A stretch of DNA of 58,410 nt from Anaeromyces robustus (lineage: Eukaryota > Neocallimastigomycota > Neocallimastigomycetes > Neocallimastigales > Neocallimastigaceae): assembly GCA_002104895.1 (NCBI GenBank), contig MCFG01000053.1, positions 175,001 to 233,410 on the forward strand. The letters are read 5' to 3'. Each line of letters starts with the position of its first letter. Position 1 is the stretch's first letter. The notes under the pieces are model-generated. The model worked only from the letters and a program-made list of their open reading frames with translations, searched no databases and was not told where the DNA came from. The position numbers and the translations under genes are program-made. This document shows positions 1 to 13,456 of this stretch, piece by piece.

Positions 1-2
1 AA

Positions 3-440
3 ATTTTTAAATCTGAAAAGAAAATTGCAACTTCTAAAAGTTTTAATTGTATATCAGATACCTCAAAGGAAGTTAATGAAATTGAAATATCTAATAATAA
101 TTGTAATGATAACATTAATTATAATCAACTTTCAGGTTATGGAAGAAAAAGTAAAAGTATGAATGAAATTTATTATATGGAAAAAACTATTGAAAATTGC
201 AATTTAGGAATTGAACTTATTAAGACAAAAGCCATATCTACTAGTAAAATAGAAAAAGTTGTAAGATTTAATGATGATATTAAAATTCATGAATTAAGAG
301 AAGAAGTTGATAGAAGACCAATGCCATTAGCAAAAATGTATTATAAAGATCAAGTAGAATTAAATCAATTACGTGAAGAAATGAAACAAATTCAATATAG
401 AATAATAAATAAAATTGAAGGAAAAGTATTACTTGAATAG
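3..440 (+). CDS. 3' end of a gene with a PP1-docking-like C-terminus (partial)
   Basis: The frame is open from the left edge to a TAA at 438-440, giving the last 145 residues of a protein that starts outside the window. There is no recognised catalytic domain. The tail carries KVVRF (nt ~256-270), which fits the [RK]-x(0-1)-[VI]-x-F docking motif for protein phosphatase 1, followed by IHE, a DRRPMPL stretch and ELNQLREEM. From memory, the order V-x-F / IHE / DR / ELN..EM resembles the conserved C-terminus of fungal Bni4-like PP1 (Glc7) scaffold proteins; this is inference. An AG at ~135-136 could be a splice acceptor, but the frame is open on both sides, so I cannot decide. CDS status is well supported by codon content against the A/T-only DNA after it; the function is weakly supported. 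Confidence 0.6.
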   Translation: MFKSEKKIATSKSFNCISDTSKEVNEIEISNNNCNDNINYNQLSGYGRKSKSMNEIYYMEKTIENCNLGIELIKTKAISTSKIEKVVRFNDDIKIHELREEVDRRPMPLAKMYYKDQVELNQLREEMKQIQYRIINKIEGKVLLE

Positions 441-1614
441 ATAATTAATAAATATATAAAAAAAATATTCGGGAAATATAATTATTGTTATTTCTTTCAT
501 TTTTTTTATAATTATTATTATTTTTAATAAAAAAAATATATATATATAAAGAAAAATTATAATTTCTACTGCTATTATTTATATTACTACTTCTAATACT
601 ACTATAATAATAATTATAATTATATTATTACTACTATTAATACCACTAATATTATATTACTACTATTACTAATACCACTATTAAGAATAATTATATTACT
701 ATTACTATTACTATTACAAATTTTATTAATATTAATATTAGTATATTAATATATCAACTATTATTTCTTCCATAAATATATTATCAATGATTAAATAATA
801 AATATAACACTTTTTTTTATTCACATGAAGCATAATTAAATTCAAAAATTTTTAGAAAATAATATTTTATAAAAGATATAATAAAACTCCTATAATTTCA
901 TATTTGAAATATAATTATATCATTTAACGGAAAATTTTCATAAAAAATATAATAAATATAAAAATATATATATATAATATTTTGATATATTATATCTTCT
1001 CTTTTGATTATGGAAATAATAAGATTATACCCAAATTTACGTCATTTTCATTCAAATATTTACTCAATTTGAAGAATAAATAACAAAAAGAAAAAGAAAA
1101 AAAAAACGCAAAAGTTACCAATCTTATAATCCATAAAGTCTATGAAAAGGAATAAAAAAGAAAACAAAAAAAAAAAAGATTTATTTTATATATATATATT
1201 TTATTTATATATTATTAATTCAAAATATATATATATATTTTTGGTCATATAATTATTTTTTAAATTTCAATCTATGTATAAATTATGCATAAAAAGATAT
1301 TTTAATATTCAAATATTTTCAACAATACATAATTTAATCTATTAGTCTAAATTATTCACATTTTAAAAATGATTATATTTAATAACATTTTTATTAATAT
1401 TAATTACTTATAATAGTAAATTAAATAATGAGTTTTATTTATATAATAATAAATTAGATGAATTGATTTAAATTCATTTATATATAAATATATATCATAT
1501 TAAAAATTATAATTTAAAAAATATATAATAATAATAATAATAATATAGTTTTTTTTTTATTTTTTTTTTTTTTTATTTTTTTTTCTTAATTAGAAATTAT
1601 ATATTATTGTTATA

Positions 1615-1830
1615 GGATTGATATAAATCCAAACGATAATATTATTAAGTATTAATTAAATTATTTACTTTTTGATCAAAAAAAGAAAAGAAAAAGAAAA
1701 AGAACAAGAAAAGAAAAAAAAAAGGATTGATTTAAATCCAAATGATAATATTTATTAAATATTGTTAAACTATTATAAAATAATAATTAATTACTTTGAT
1801 CAAAAAAAAAAAAAGGATTGATTTAAATCC
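1615..1830 (+). repeat. Three spaced copies of GGATTGATTTAAATCC
   Basis: GGATTGATATAAATCC at 1615, then GGATTGATTTAAATCC at 1724 and 1815. Each is followed by CAAA(C/T/A)(G/A)ATAATATT, and TTTGATCAAA sits at 1671 and 1795. The 16-mer is partly palindromic (GGATT..AATCC around ATTTAAAT). The spacing is 109 and 91 bp, so this is an irregular tandem triplication. Confidence 0.75.
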
Positions 1831-1860
1831 AAATAATAATATTTATTAAATATTATTAAA

Positions 1861-2360
1861 TATTAATTGCTAAAAATTATGATTTAATAATAATTAGCAT
1901 TTGAAATTTTAATGTAAAAATAATAATGAATTTTTATAATTAATATTTAATAACAAAAATAATAATAAAATATATATTTTAAGAAAAAAAATGATAGTGT
2001 TTTATAATGATAAGTGTATAGAATAAAAAAGTATGAATTATAATATTTATATAAATATTATTTAAATATTGAATTGAAATGTAATTATTTTAATTATCAA
2101 TATATTTTAATATTAATTGCTAAAAATTATGATTTAATAATAATTAGCATTTGAAATTTTAATGTAAAAATAATAATGAATTTTTATAATTAATATTTAA
2201 TAACAAAAATAATAATAAAATATATATTTTAAGAAAAAAAAATGATAGTGTTTTATAACGATAAGTGTATAGAATAAAAAAGTATGAATTATAATATTTA
2301 TATAAATATTATTTAAATATTGAATTGAAATGTAATTATTTTAATTATCAATATATTTTG
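1861..2360 (+). repeat. Near-perfect 250 bp tandem duplication
   Basis: Copy 1 is 1861-2110 and copy 2 is 2111-2360. Reading them side by side I see only one extra A in a poly-A run and one T/C change (ATAATGATAAG versus ATAACGATAAG). The unit begins TATTAATTGCTAAAAATTAT and ends ATTATCAATATATTTT. There is no coding potential. The near identity points to a recent duplication, or to a collapsed or mis-joined assembly repeat. Confidence 0.9.
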
Positions 2361-2505
2361 TATTATAAAATTTAATACAAAATGTAATGGAATAATAAAA
2401 TTTAATTTTATATAAATATAGAAATACCAGATAAAAATTTTTAGAAATAAAAAATTGTGGATAAAAATTTATAATATCAAAATGTTATTTTAAAAAATTT
2501 TATAC

Positions 2506-2506
2506 A

Positions 2507-2557
<51 letters not shown>

Positions 2558-2606
2558 GTAAATAAATAAATAAAAAAATAAATAAATAAATAAATAAATA
2601 AAAAAA

Positions 2607-2653
<47 letters not shown>

Positions 2654-2655
2654 AT
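2506..2655 (+). repeat. (TAAA)n microsatellite
   Basis: About 150 bp of AAAT/TAAA tetranucleotide with a few interruptions (AAGTAAAT and AAAAAATA variants). Confidence 0.9.
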
Positions 2656-2810
2656 GAATATATTAATAAATGAATATAAATATATTAATATATAAATATA
2701 TAAATATATAAATTTTCACTTTGATATAACATTTCACAAAAAATATATATAAATAAAAAAAAAATATAAAAATATAATTACTAAAAGTAAAATTTATTTT
2801 TAATTATTTA

Positions 2811-2850
2811 TTTATATTGATTTATGTTGATTTATGTTGATTTATGTTGA
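2811..2850 (+). repeat. 10 bp tandem repeat TTTATGTTGA
   Basis: Four head-to-tail copies of TTTATGTTGA; the first has A in place of G at one position. A partial fifth copy (TTTATAATAA) follows. Confidence 0.8.
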
Positions 2851-3666
2851 TTTATAATAAAATTTTTAAAGTTTAATTAGATATTTATTAGTCAATAAAG
2901 TCAATATTATTGTAAATTAAAAAAAAAATATTTTAAACTTTATATTAAAAATAAAAATGAAACTTGTAGTAGTCATATTATCATCACTTATTCATGAAAA
3001 AAAGTATAAATTTAACCTTGTAATTATCTATAAATCTATAATGTTAGGAATATTCAAAAAAAAAAAAAAAAACCTTAAAATAAATATAAAAATATTGAAT
3101 AAAATCAAATGATATATTTAAAAATAATGATCTAAATAAGATTAATCATTAATTTTATTTACATTTCAATAATTATAATTACTGAACTTTGACATGATTT
3201 TATAAATATTATATAAGATATAATATTATATATATTTTTAATTAAAAAATTTTTTTTTCTTTTATATAATTTTATTGAATTACTTAATATTGTTTTTTTT
3301 ATATTTATATATTTTAAAAGATTAAATATAGATTATGAAAAATATATAAATAATATATTATAAATTAATTATATATTATAAAATATTTTATTATATAACA
3401 TCTCTTTTTTTTTTCTTTTCTTTTCTTTTTTTCTATTTCTATTTAGTTTTTTAGTTTTAATATAGAGTAATAAAATTAATAATTATTTTTTATACAGAAA
3501 ATTTTTTATGGATGAATAAAAATAATAAGGGTATATTAAAAAGGCTTTTTAAATATTATTAATAATTATGACCTTATATAATAATTAATTAAATAATTAA
3601 TGACTTATAAATAATTCATTACCTTTAACTAATGAAAAACAACAACAACAACAGAAAAACATTTTG

Positions 3667-3716
<50 letters not shown>

Positions 3717-4524
3717 ATAATAAAAAATAAATAACTCTATTCAACAATAATTTTATAATAATTATTTTATAATAATTATTTTATTTAGTTTTTTTTTTTT
3801 TTTTTTAATTAAATTAAATTGAAATACAGAAATTAATTGATATAGAATTATTATATATATTATATATTATATATATAATATAAAATATAAAATATAAAAT
3901 ATAAATAAAATAAAAATTTATTTAAAAAAATTTGATTAGTTTTAATAAACAACATAAAAAAAAATATATATATATATAAATAATAAATGAAATAATAATA
4001 TATATAATATACTAATAATATACTCTATTATATGTGTATTATAAATCTAATTAAAATTAATGGAGGTGTTATAAAAGGTTTTTTTTTTTTTTTTTTTTAT
4101 AAAATTAATTATATATAAAAATTTAATTAATTAATATTTATATTTTATTTTTTTTTTAATTTTAATTTATTTAATATATAGAATGTCTTTTAAATGAAAA
4201 TAAAAAATTTAAAAAAATTTAAAAATTTTATAAATTTGAAATATTCTGTATAATTTTTAATATATTAATATATACTTTATTATATTATTATATATATTAA
4301 TATATATTATGATTATATTTAATTATTAGTTTCTTAATAAGGAAATATTTAATTATGAAATAGTTCCTAAAAAGGAAAAAACTTTTCAGTTTTTACAGTA
4401 AGTTTAACGAACTTTCAATACTGAATCATGGTAGTTTAAAAATCATAATTGAAAATAAGATGAAATAAAATAAATAAATATAATGAAAAAGACAATTATA
4501 GTAAAATTGGAAGATACAGTAGAG

Positions 4525-4525
<1 letters not shown>

Positions 4526-4591
<66 letters not shown>

Positions 4592-4754
4592 AATAATACT
4601 AATAATAAATAAATAATAATAATAATAATAAATAATAATAATAATAATAATAAATAATAATAAATAATAATAATAATAATACTAATAATACTAATAATAA
4701 ATAAATAATAATAATAATAATAAATAATAATAATAATAATAATAAATAATAATA

Positions 4755-4817
<63 letters not shown>
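4526..4817 (+). repeat. AAT microsatellite with a 92 bp higher-order repeat
   Basis: A long AAT run in which a block marked by ACTAATAATACTAATAATAA recurs with a 92 bp period (starts at 4589 and 4681). The simple tract has therefore itself been duplicated. Confidence 0.8.
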
Positions 4818-4818
<1 letters not shown>

Positions 4819-7484
4819 GTAATAATAATGATAATTTTTTTTTAGTTGTGATATTAAATAAAAAAATCATATTTTTTTACTATATTAAACATTTTGAATT
4901 TATTACTAAAATAATTTTTCATTCCATATTTTACTATTGTAGTAATCAATAAATGTCATGAAAATTATCATGTCCATGTCAATATCTAAATATAGTAAAA
5001 TTAATATAATTTTTTCTTTTACCTAGAAAAGAAATTTAAAAAGTATCTATATATTTTTTAATTATTATTATTATTTCATATACACACTTTTGGTAAAAAG
5101 AGTAATAATAAATGTATAAAATATTATTATATTTAATTATTTTGATTGCTATAAATAAAAACTTTTTAAATAATAATATAATATATATGTATATATGTAT
5201 ATGTATATGTATATATTTCTATAGCAGTAAATATTTTATCGTAAATATTTTAAAATAGCTATATAGTTAAATAAACTTTGATTATTCGTTTAAAAAAAAA
5301 AAAAAAAAACGAAAAAAGTATAATTTTATTATTTTTTAAAAGTTGCATAACATATGTATAATAACAAAATGTTTTCTTTTTTTTTAATTATGTATTATAT
5401 GGATAGTTAATTTATTAACAGTTATCAACACAATATTGTGCAAGTTTTTAATTTTTTTTTTAAAAAATTCAAAAAAAAAAAAAAAAAAAAAAACATCGAA
5501 CAATAAAAACAATTACAACTCCAATAATATTAATAAATAATAATAAATAATAAATAATAATAATTAATAATAATAAATAATAAATAATTATAAATAAAAA
5601 TAAATAATAAATAATAATAATTAATAATAATAATAATAAATAAATAAAAATAAATAATAAATAATAAATAATAATAAATAATAATTCATAATATAAAAGT
5701 AAAAAGTTGAAATGATATATAATTTATCATATTTTATAATATATTAATTCTTTTATATATTTATTAATTAGAATTTTTTTTATTAAAAAAAAAAATGGTA
5801 AAATTAAAAATTTTTTTTACATAATATCATGTTATTTAAAAAATATATTATATACAAGGTCATTCCAAAAGAAGTTATTAAATAACAAAATAAATAAAAT
5901 AAATATTAAAAAAAGTCCAATTTTAAAAAAAATATTTTTTTTTTATTTTTATGACTATGATATTTCTTTTTATATATATATATATTTATATAATAATATA
6001 ATAAAATATATTATTAATATAAATTATTATTTATTTTATATATTATAAATATAACAACAAATAAATATAATTAAATTAGATTATTATTATAGTAAATATT
6101 TTTTTTTATGTAAAATAAATCATCTAATATATAAAAGTTTATGAATTATTTTTTTTTTTTTTTTTTAATCATTAATTTTATTTATATAAACTATTATATA
6201 AATAAAAAAGGCCTTTTCTATAAACTATCTGTAATAACAAATTTAATAAATAAAATAAATAATTAATAATTATTTACTTTAATATTATAAAAAAAAAAAA
6301 AAACTTATTAGAAAAGGCATAAGAACAACCAAAGAACAAATAAAGAATTTGTAAAAGATTTTTCCTTTTTTTTTATATAAAGTATGAATATTATAAATAT
6401 ATAAATATATACTTAAAAAAAGAATAAGAATTTATATTTCATTTTTTTTTTCATATGCAATTTAAAAAATATTTTTTATAAAATATTGTTAATAAAGTGA
6501 TATTATATATATTTATATTCTATTTTTTTTTTTTTTTTTTAAGATTTAAATAAATAAAAATATTAAGAAATCATTCATTTTTTATGATATATTTATTGAT
6601 ATATTTTATATATAATAAATAATAATTATAGAAGTTATCATAAGAGTAATCATTTAAATTACATTACTTTTATGAATATTTATAAAATAAATAAATATAT
6701 ATTATTAAACTATTTGCAATAAGAAAAAAAAAATTTTTTTTTATTTTATTTATTAAATATATGCATATTTATATGTAACATTGTTTTGACATATCTTTTA
6801 TTTCATATTTATTTTATTTTATATATTTATGATATAATAGATAAAAAAGGGAGTTCATTGTATATATAACTATAAAAAAAGTAAAAAAAAAAATAAAAAA
6901 AATAGAAAATAAAAAAAAAAAAAAAACAATTATATATATTTAAATAATATATATAATAAAGTATATAAAGTAATATTAAAATAGTAAACTGTTATCAATG
7001 ATAATACTTTTAATATAAAATAAAATAAAATAAATATTACGGTAAGTATTTTATACATTTAAAAATATAAAATATTTTTAAATAAATAAAAAAAAAATCT
7101 TAAGAAAAAAATATAAAACATTTTTTCCTTTTTATTTTTAAAAATATTCATTCTTTATCTATCTATATATATATATATATTACTTTATTTTTATTATTTA
7201 TTATTTTAGCTGAACTATATTTAATATAATAAATTGCAGAACATCAAATAATAATAATAATAATAATAAAAGAAAAAAAAAGTTTATCAATAGATATTTT
7301 ATTATTATTACTATTATTATTACATTCATTTTTTTACAGTCATTTATAGCCTTTAAATTAAATATTAAAAGCAAACTTTAAAAATAGAAATATATATATA
7401 CATACATATATAAAAAACATTTATATAAAAACCTTTAAAGAATTTTATTATTATTGAAAGGAAAAAAAAAAATTTTTTTAAAAA

Positions 7485-10188
7485 ATGTATATTAATAAAT
7501 CTAAAAATATACAGATATCTACACAAAATTCTTTAAATTTTTATGATAGTAGTTTAGAAAATTCATTTATTGGAAGTATTGATTTATTTAAATTAAATAA
7601 TAATTTCAATACTACTTTAAAAAATCAAATAGAGAAAAGTATAAGTAAGTTCTTTTTTTATTTATTTATTTATTTATTAATCAATATTTTTAATATTCAC
7701 TATAATAATTATTAATTATATTTTGATCTTTTAATTTTTTTTTTTATTAGCAATAGATGAAAATTTAAGAAGAAAGGATTCAGCAATAGAATTGGAAGAT
7801 ATAAAAAATTCTTATTCTGATTCTGAATTTGTTGAATTTGAAAAATCAGAAAATTCTAAAAGACATCATCATGAAAATCAACAAAAAGTTGAATTTATTG
7901 TTGATGATGAAAATTGTAGTAGTAGTGATAGTGAAGAAGAAAGTACGGATGAATCAATTTTAAATGAAAATACAGATATTTTCAATATAGAAATAGATCA
8001 AATTAAAAATAAACAAAAATCTACTTTTATTTCTTCATTTTCTTCGCCTTATCATCATAATCTACCAACTATCAAAACAAATCAAAGTATTAATAATATT
8101 AATTTCCAAAATAATTATAATAATTATAATACCAATATCAATAGAATAAACAATAATAACATCAATAACAGTACTAACTATAACAACAACAACAACAACA
8201 ACAATAACAACAATAACAACAACAACAATAATAATAATAATAATAATAATAAAAATAAAACTATTAGTTCTAAAATTGATTTACAAAAATCAATTAATAA
8301 TAGTAATAAATTAATAAAAACAAATAAAATAGAATTTGGAAATTATATTAATAATTTGAAGAATTCTCCAACTAAATATAATGGTCTTGATATACTAAAA
8401 TCCATACTTAAAAAAAATAAGGATACTATCTATTCAAAAGATGAGACCAATGTTATTATTAATAATAATAATAATAATAGTAATTCATTTAGTCAGGGTA
8501 ATGTATCATCTGATTTACAACAAAAAGGAAAAAAGAAAAAAAGAGTACATTTTAAAGATGAAAATGAAGAATGTCCATTTAAAAAATTTGATTGTCCAAG
8601 TAATATAACAAATTTACCTATTTATATAGTAGATTCTCAATTAGAACCATTCCTTGAAGCAAAATTAATAAAATTAAAAGGTTTTCCTTCAAAGAAAAAA
8701 GTTAATCTACCATGGAATAAAAATGTTATATTAGAATCCGTTGGTTTAATTGATGATGAAGAACAAGAACATGATATATTAAGATTAATTATACAAGTAC
8801 GAAATCTTGCTTATGAAAAATCTGTAAAAGTTCATTTAACATTTGATAATTGGAAAACTGTAGAAATAAAAGAAGCTAAATATAAATCTTCTATGACCTC
8901 AGAAGAAAATTCCTTTATATCTTCTACTACTTCTTTTGATAATAAATGCCCAATAAATATTGATAAATTTATATTAGATATAGATACAAATTGTGATGGT
9001 GAAAGTGTTTGTTATTTACAATTTGCTATTCAATATCAAGTAAATTATCAGGAATTTTGGGATAATAATAATGGTAATAATTATTCTTTAAAAGTGGATC
9101 GTACTGTACGTATTCCAGCTAAAGAAATTAAAAGTCATCCTTATTGTGAAGGACCTGTAGTTAGATATAAATTAAAACCAGGTTATCATTATCCATTATT
9201 TAAAAATAAAATTAAAATTTCAGAACATCCTTCTGCAGATATACCAGAAAATACATCAACATCAACATCAACAACAACATCATCATCATCATCACCAATA
9301 TTATCAAATGATATATTTAAAATTGCAGATGATAAAGAAATTACAACTACAACTACAAATACAAATATAAATACAACTACAACTACAACTATTTCAACAA
9401 ATCTTACTTCTTCTTCTTCTTCTTCTTCTATTTCTTGTATTTTCAATAAAAATAATGAATTTGACAATTCATTAAATAATAATCAGTTAAATGATTTAGA
9501 AGAAATGATTAATATAAATAATATGGAAAATCAACAATTAAAATTTGAAAAAGATGATTTATCATTTTCAAGTTCACCTCTATCTATAGAAAAAAATTCT
9601 ATTGAAAATAATTTAATAATAAGAACATCTTCTCCTATTTTTGAAGAAGAAAAAAAAGGTGAAGAAGAAAATGAAAATGTAAATGTAAATGAAAATGAAA
9701 ATGAAAATGAAACTAATATTGAAAATGAAAATGATATTGAAAATAATATTGAAAATGAAAATGAAAATGAAACTAATATTGAAAATGAAAATGATATTGA
9801 AAATAATATTGAAAATGAAAATGATATTGAAAATGAAAATGAAGACAGTGATGATTCATTATTAGGTAAAGAATTCTTTTCTTGGAATGAACCTATTCTT
9901 TTAAGAAAACCATCATTCTCTACTACTACTGATAAATATCAAAAGCAGTATAATAAAGTAGAGAATATAAATTCAAATTCATCTAATATTTCCAAAAATG
10001 AAGATAATCCTTCAACACTAAAAAATTCATTAAATCAAATTCAAAAGGAAGATAAAAGTAATAATAATGATAATGAATCTAATAGATCTTGTAATTTTAA
10101 TAATAATAATAGTAGTAATTATTATAATATAAATCAAGATATAAATAATAATAACAAAAATAATAATAACAAAAATAATAATAACAAA

Positions 10189-10233
<45 letters not shown>

Positions 10234-10850
10234 TATAATAATAATAATTATAATAATAATAATTATAATTATAATAATAATAACAATAATTATAATCATA
10301 ATAATAATACCATAATTACTACAAAAAAATATCCAATAGATAATACTTTTAAACTTCCAAAACATGAAAATTGGTTTAAAGAAGCTCCATCATGTCTTCA
10401 ATTTTGTACTTCACCTAAAAAATTATATCATCATTCAAATAATTTTAAATATTTAAATCATTATCAATATTATCAACATTCAATTTCAAAATCATTATTT
10501 AATTCTACTCTTCAAGATATGACTACTTTAACTGAAAAGAAAAAAGCAGAAGAAGAAAAAGAAAATAAAAAAAAATTAAATTCAAAATATTCTTTTTCAA
10601 CTCATTTACCATCATCATCTTCAAAATATATGAGTAATAATACTTATGGTAATTATCAATCATTATATCATATTTATCATCATCCTCCTCAACAATGTAC
10701 TTCAACACCTTCTTCAACTACTACTAATTCATTATCACCATCACCTTCACCCTTATCCTCACCATCACCATCACCATCACATACTTCTACTAGTAATGGT
10801 ATAACTAATAATTCATTTAATAACTTCCATTATAAAAATAATAATAGAAA

Positions 10851-10884
<34 letters not shown>

Positions 10885-11193
10885 ACTTCTGTTACTACCA
10901 CCACTACAAATAATAATAAATTTTCAAATCCATTTTTAAATATAAATACTAATACAACTGTAAATATCAATACAAATCATAATGGTAATTATAACAATAA
11001 TTATCATTTAACTCAAAACTATATGAAATCTTTTAAATCTAATTCTAATTCTAATTCTAATTCTAATTCAAACTCAAATAATTTCAATACTTATTTTACT
11101 AATGCGCAATATAAAGGTTATAATATTTATTCTAATTCACACCTTTATGCTACCCAAGAAGATTTTATAAATGATAATATTATCTATTTTTAA
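7485..11193 (+). CDS. CBM21-domain protein phosphatase 1 regulatory subunit (glycogen-targeting type), copy A
   Basis: The exons are 7485-7644 and 7751-11193 (106 bp GT-AG intron; frame kept through a split ACA codon), giving 1200 residues. Residues 318-321 are RVHF in a basic run (KKKRVHF), the canonical PP1 docking motif. A CBM21 domain follows at ~376-503, with LPWNKNVILES, VRNLAYEKSVKVHLTFDNWK and FWDNNNGNNYSL as its recognisable blocks. Proteins of this plan bring PP1 to glycogen and so activate glycogen synthase (family knowledge). Flanks are unusually long: Asn runs from AAT/AAC tracts (8186-8255, 10137-10310), Ser/Thr runs, an acidic Glu-Asn repeat (9691-9840) and an Ala run (10861-10884). 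The 3' neighbour on the opposite strand is a second CBM21 protein. The ATG at 7485 is the first in the 5' frame and has a short A-rich leader. Docking partner and substrate are inferred. Confidence 0.9.
9691..9840 (+). repeat. In-frame 60 bp duplication coding a Glu-Asn repeat
   Basis: 9691-9750 and 9751-9810 are identical 60 bp units, each coding ENENENETNIENENDIENNI, and a third partial unit continues to ~9840. Identity at the nucleotide level implies recent expansion. It lies after the CBM21 domain, in a region with no predicted fold. Confidence 0.9.
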
Positions 11194-11889
11194 AATTAAT
11201 AAATATAATAATTTCATATAAAAAATCAATTTTTTTTTTATTTTTATTTTATAATAATTAATTTCTTTTTATTCTCTAAATATTTTTTATAATTTTTTTT
11301 TCTTTATTTAATAGTAAATATTATTGATATTCTTTTTTATATATAAATATTTTTTTTTAAAAATAATAATAATAATATTAATTTATTTTTAATTATTTCC
11401 TAGTTTCAATTAGTTATAAAATAATATACATTTAATTTTTTTTATTTATATTTATATTTTTATTTTTATTTTTAATTATTATAAAATATATAAATTATTA
11501 TATTTATAAAAAAAAGTTTTCAATTCAATTCATTTCTTTTATTATTTTTTTTAGTAAAAAAAAAAAAAAAGAAAGGAAAAAGAAAACAATTATAAAATTT
11601 TCTTAAAAAAATTATTTATTTTTTATTATATAAGAGAAAATATGTACATATATTTTATAATTCTATAATTATAAAAAAAAAAAAAAAAAAGAAATCCTAT
11701 ATATAATAATGATTTATTATTATATATATAATATAAATATTTATGTAACAAAAAAAAAAAAAAAAAAGTTAAAATTAATATTATAAAATATAATAAAATT
11801 AAATAAAAATATTAATGCAATTATAATATATAATTTTTAAACAATAATTAATAAATTTTTGTTGTTAATAAATACATTTTTTTCTTTCT

Positions 11890-11945
11890 TTATGCATATG
11901 TAAAAAAAAAAAAAAACAATTTTTTTATTTTTTTACATATGCATA
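11890..11945. repeat. Perfect 19 bp inverted repeat (hairpin)
   Basis: The left arm 11890-11908 (TTATGCATATGTAAAAAAA) is exactly complementary to the right arm 11927-11945, with an 18-base A/T loop. It contains the palindromes ATGCAT and CATATG. It lies ~700 bp past the stop of the plus-strand CBM21 gene. Confidence 0.85.
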
Positions 11946-12380
11946 AGCTTTTTAAAAATATTTAACATAACATAAAATATTTGTAATTATTTATTTATGT
12001 ATAAGATGTATATATATATAAATTTTTTTTTTTTAAATCTTATTTCCTAATATGAAAACCTGCATAAATTTCTTTCTTTTTTTTCCTTTTTTCCTTTTTT
12101 CTTTCTTTTTTTTTTTTTTTTTTTAAAATTTTTAAAATTCTCAATTTTCAATTTTCAATTTTTTTGTTAATTCATATTACATATTACATAATACATATTT
12201 AATATTACATATTACATACATATTATGTACAATATGTACAAATAAAATAAAATACAAATACAAATAAAATAAAAAAAAATTTTTTTTATTTAAAATGATA
12301 TGATATGATATGACATGACATGCTTTTTTTTTTTATGCTTTTTTTTTATGTTTTATTTTTTATTTTTATTTATGTTTTTC

Positions 12381-12411
<31 letters not shown>

Positions 12412-13425
12412 TTTATTTTTTTTAATAAAAATTTTTACTATAAATTAATGAGATTGTGTAACATTAAATTTTGTGTTTTTTTTTTTTTTTAAAAGATTTT
12501 ATTTAATATTATCCAATAAAAAAATTTTTTTCCTTTCATTTTTAATTTCATTAAAACATATTTTAATTTGAAAAATACAAAATAAAAATAAAAAGAAATA
12601 TATAAATATAAATTAATCTAATTATTATAATAATAATAATAAAAATTTTTAATATTAATTATTAATTATTAATTATAATCATTAAAAAAACCAAATGTTG
12701 TTTATTATAGTATAATTATATTTAAATATAATATATTTTTATCCTATCAAAAAAAAATATATATATACATAATGTACTTGAATGAAACTTTGAATATTCA
12801 ATAATTAATATTTTGTATTTATAATTAATAATTAATTAGGTAAAAGTTCAAATGACTTTTAATTATACTAAATAATACTAAATAATAATAATTTTTTTAT
12901 TATAATATAATATATTATATAATAATAAATAATTATTTTTTTGGAATATACTTAAATTTTTATTGGTTCATTTTTTCATTTTTTAAATATTATAATTTTT
13001 TTTTTTAATAAAATATTTTTTCCTTTTTTTTTTTATTTATTTATTTAAACTAATGTTTTAATTTGTTTTAATTTGTTTTACTTTTAAAATAATAAAATAA
13101 AATTTTTTGATGGCAAGGCTAATGAAACAAAAAATAAAAAATAAAAAAAATAAATAAATAAAAAAGTTTAATAATTAATAATTTAATAATTAAAAAAAAA
13201 TGTAAATCACATTTTTTGATATGATTTTGAAACCCCTGAATTTTTTTTTTATTTTTTTTAACATTTTAGAATCTCTATAAAAAATTAAAAAAAAAAATAT
13301 TATAAAAAAAATAAAATAAAAAAAAAAAGAAGAAGAAAAAGAAATTATAAATATAAAATATTACAACATTTATAGCATATAAAATCATTTATTTCTTATA
13401 TTTTTTACTTTATTTAATTATGCAT

Positions 13426-13456
<31 letters not shown>

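Larger units (their letters stand above)
441..7484. other. Gene-free A/T-rich intergenic region, 7.0 kb
   Basis: No exon-like stretch was found on either strand. The DNA is almost entirely A/T with homopolymers, AAT/ATT runs, degenerate ACTATT-type trinucleotides (560-720) and the tandem repeats listed separately. The right part (from ~6,900) must hold the promoter and 5' UTR of the gene starting at 7485. No TATA element can be singled out in this composition. Confidence 0.7.

Noticed and set aside
10030-10365. 111-codon minus-strand frame of Ile repeats
   Set aside because: Antisense of the poly-Asn coding tract in CBM21 copy A.
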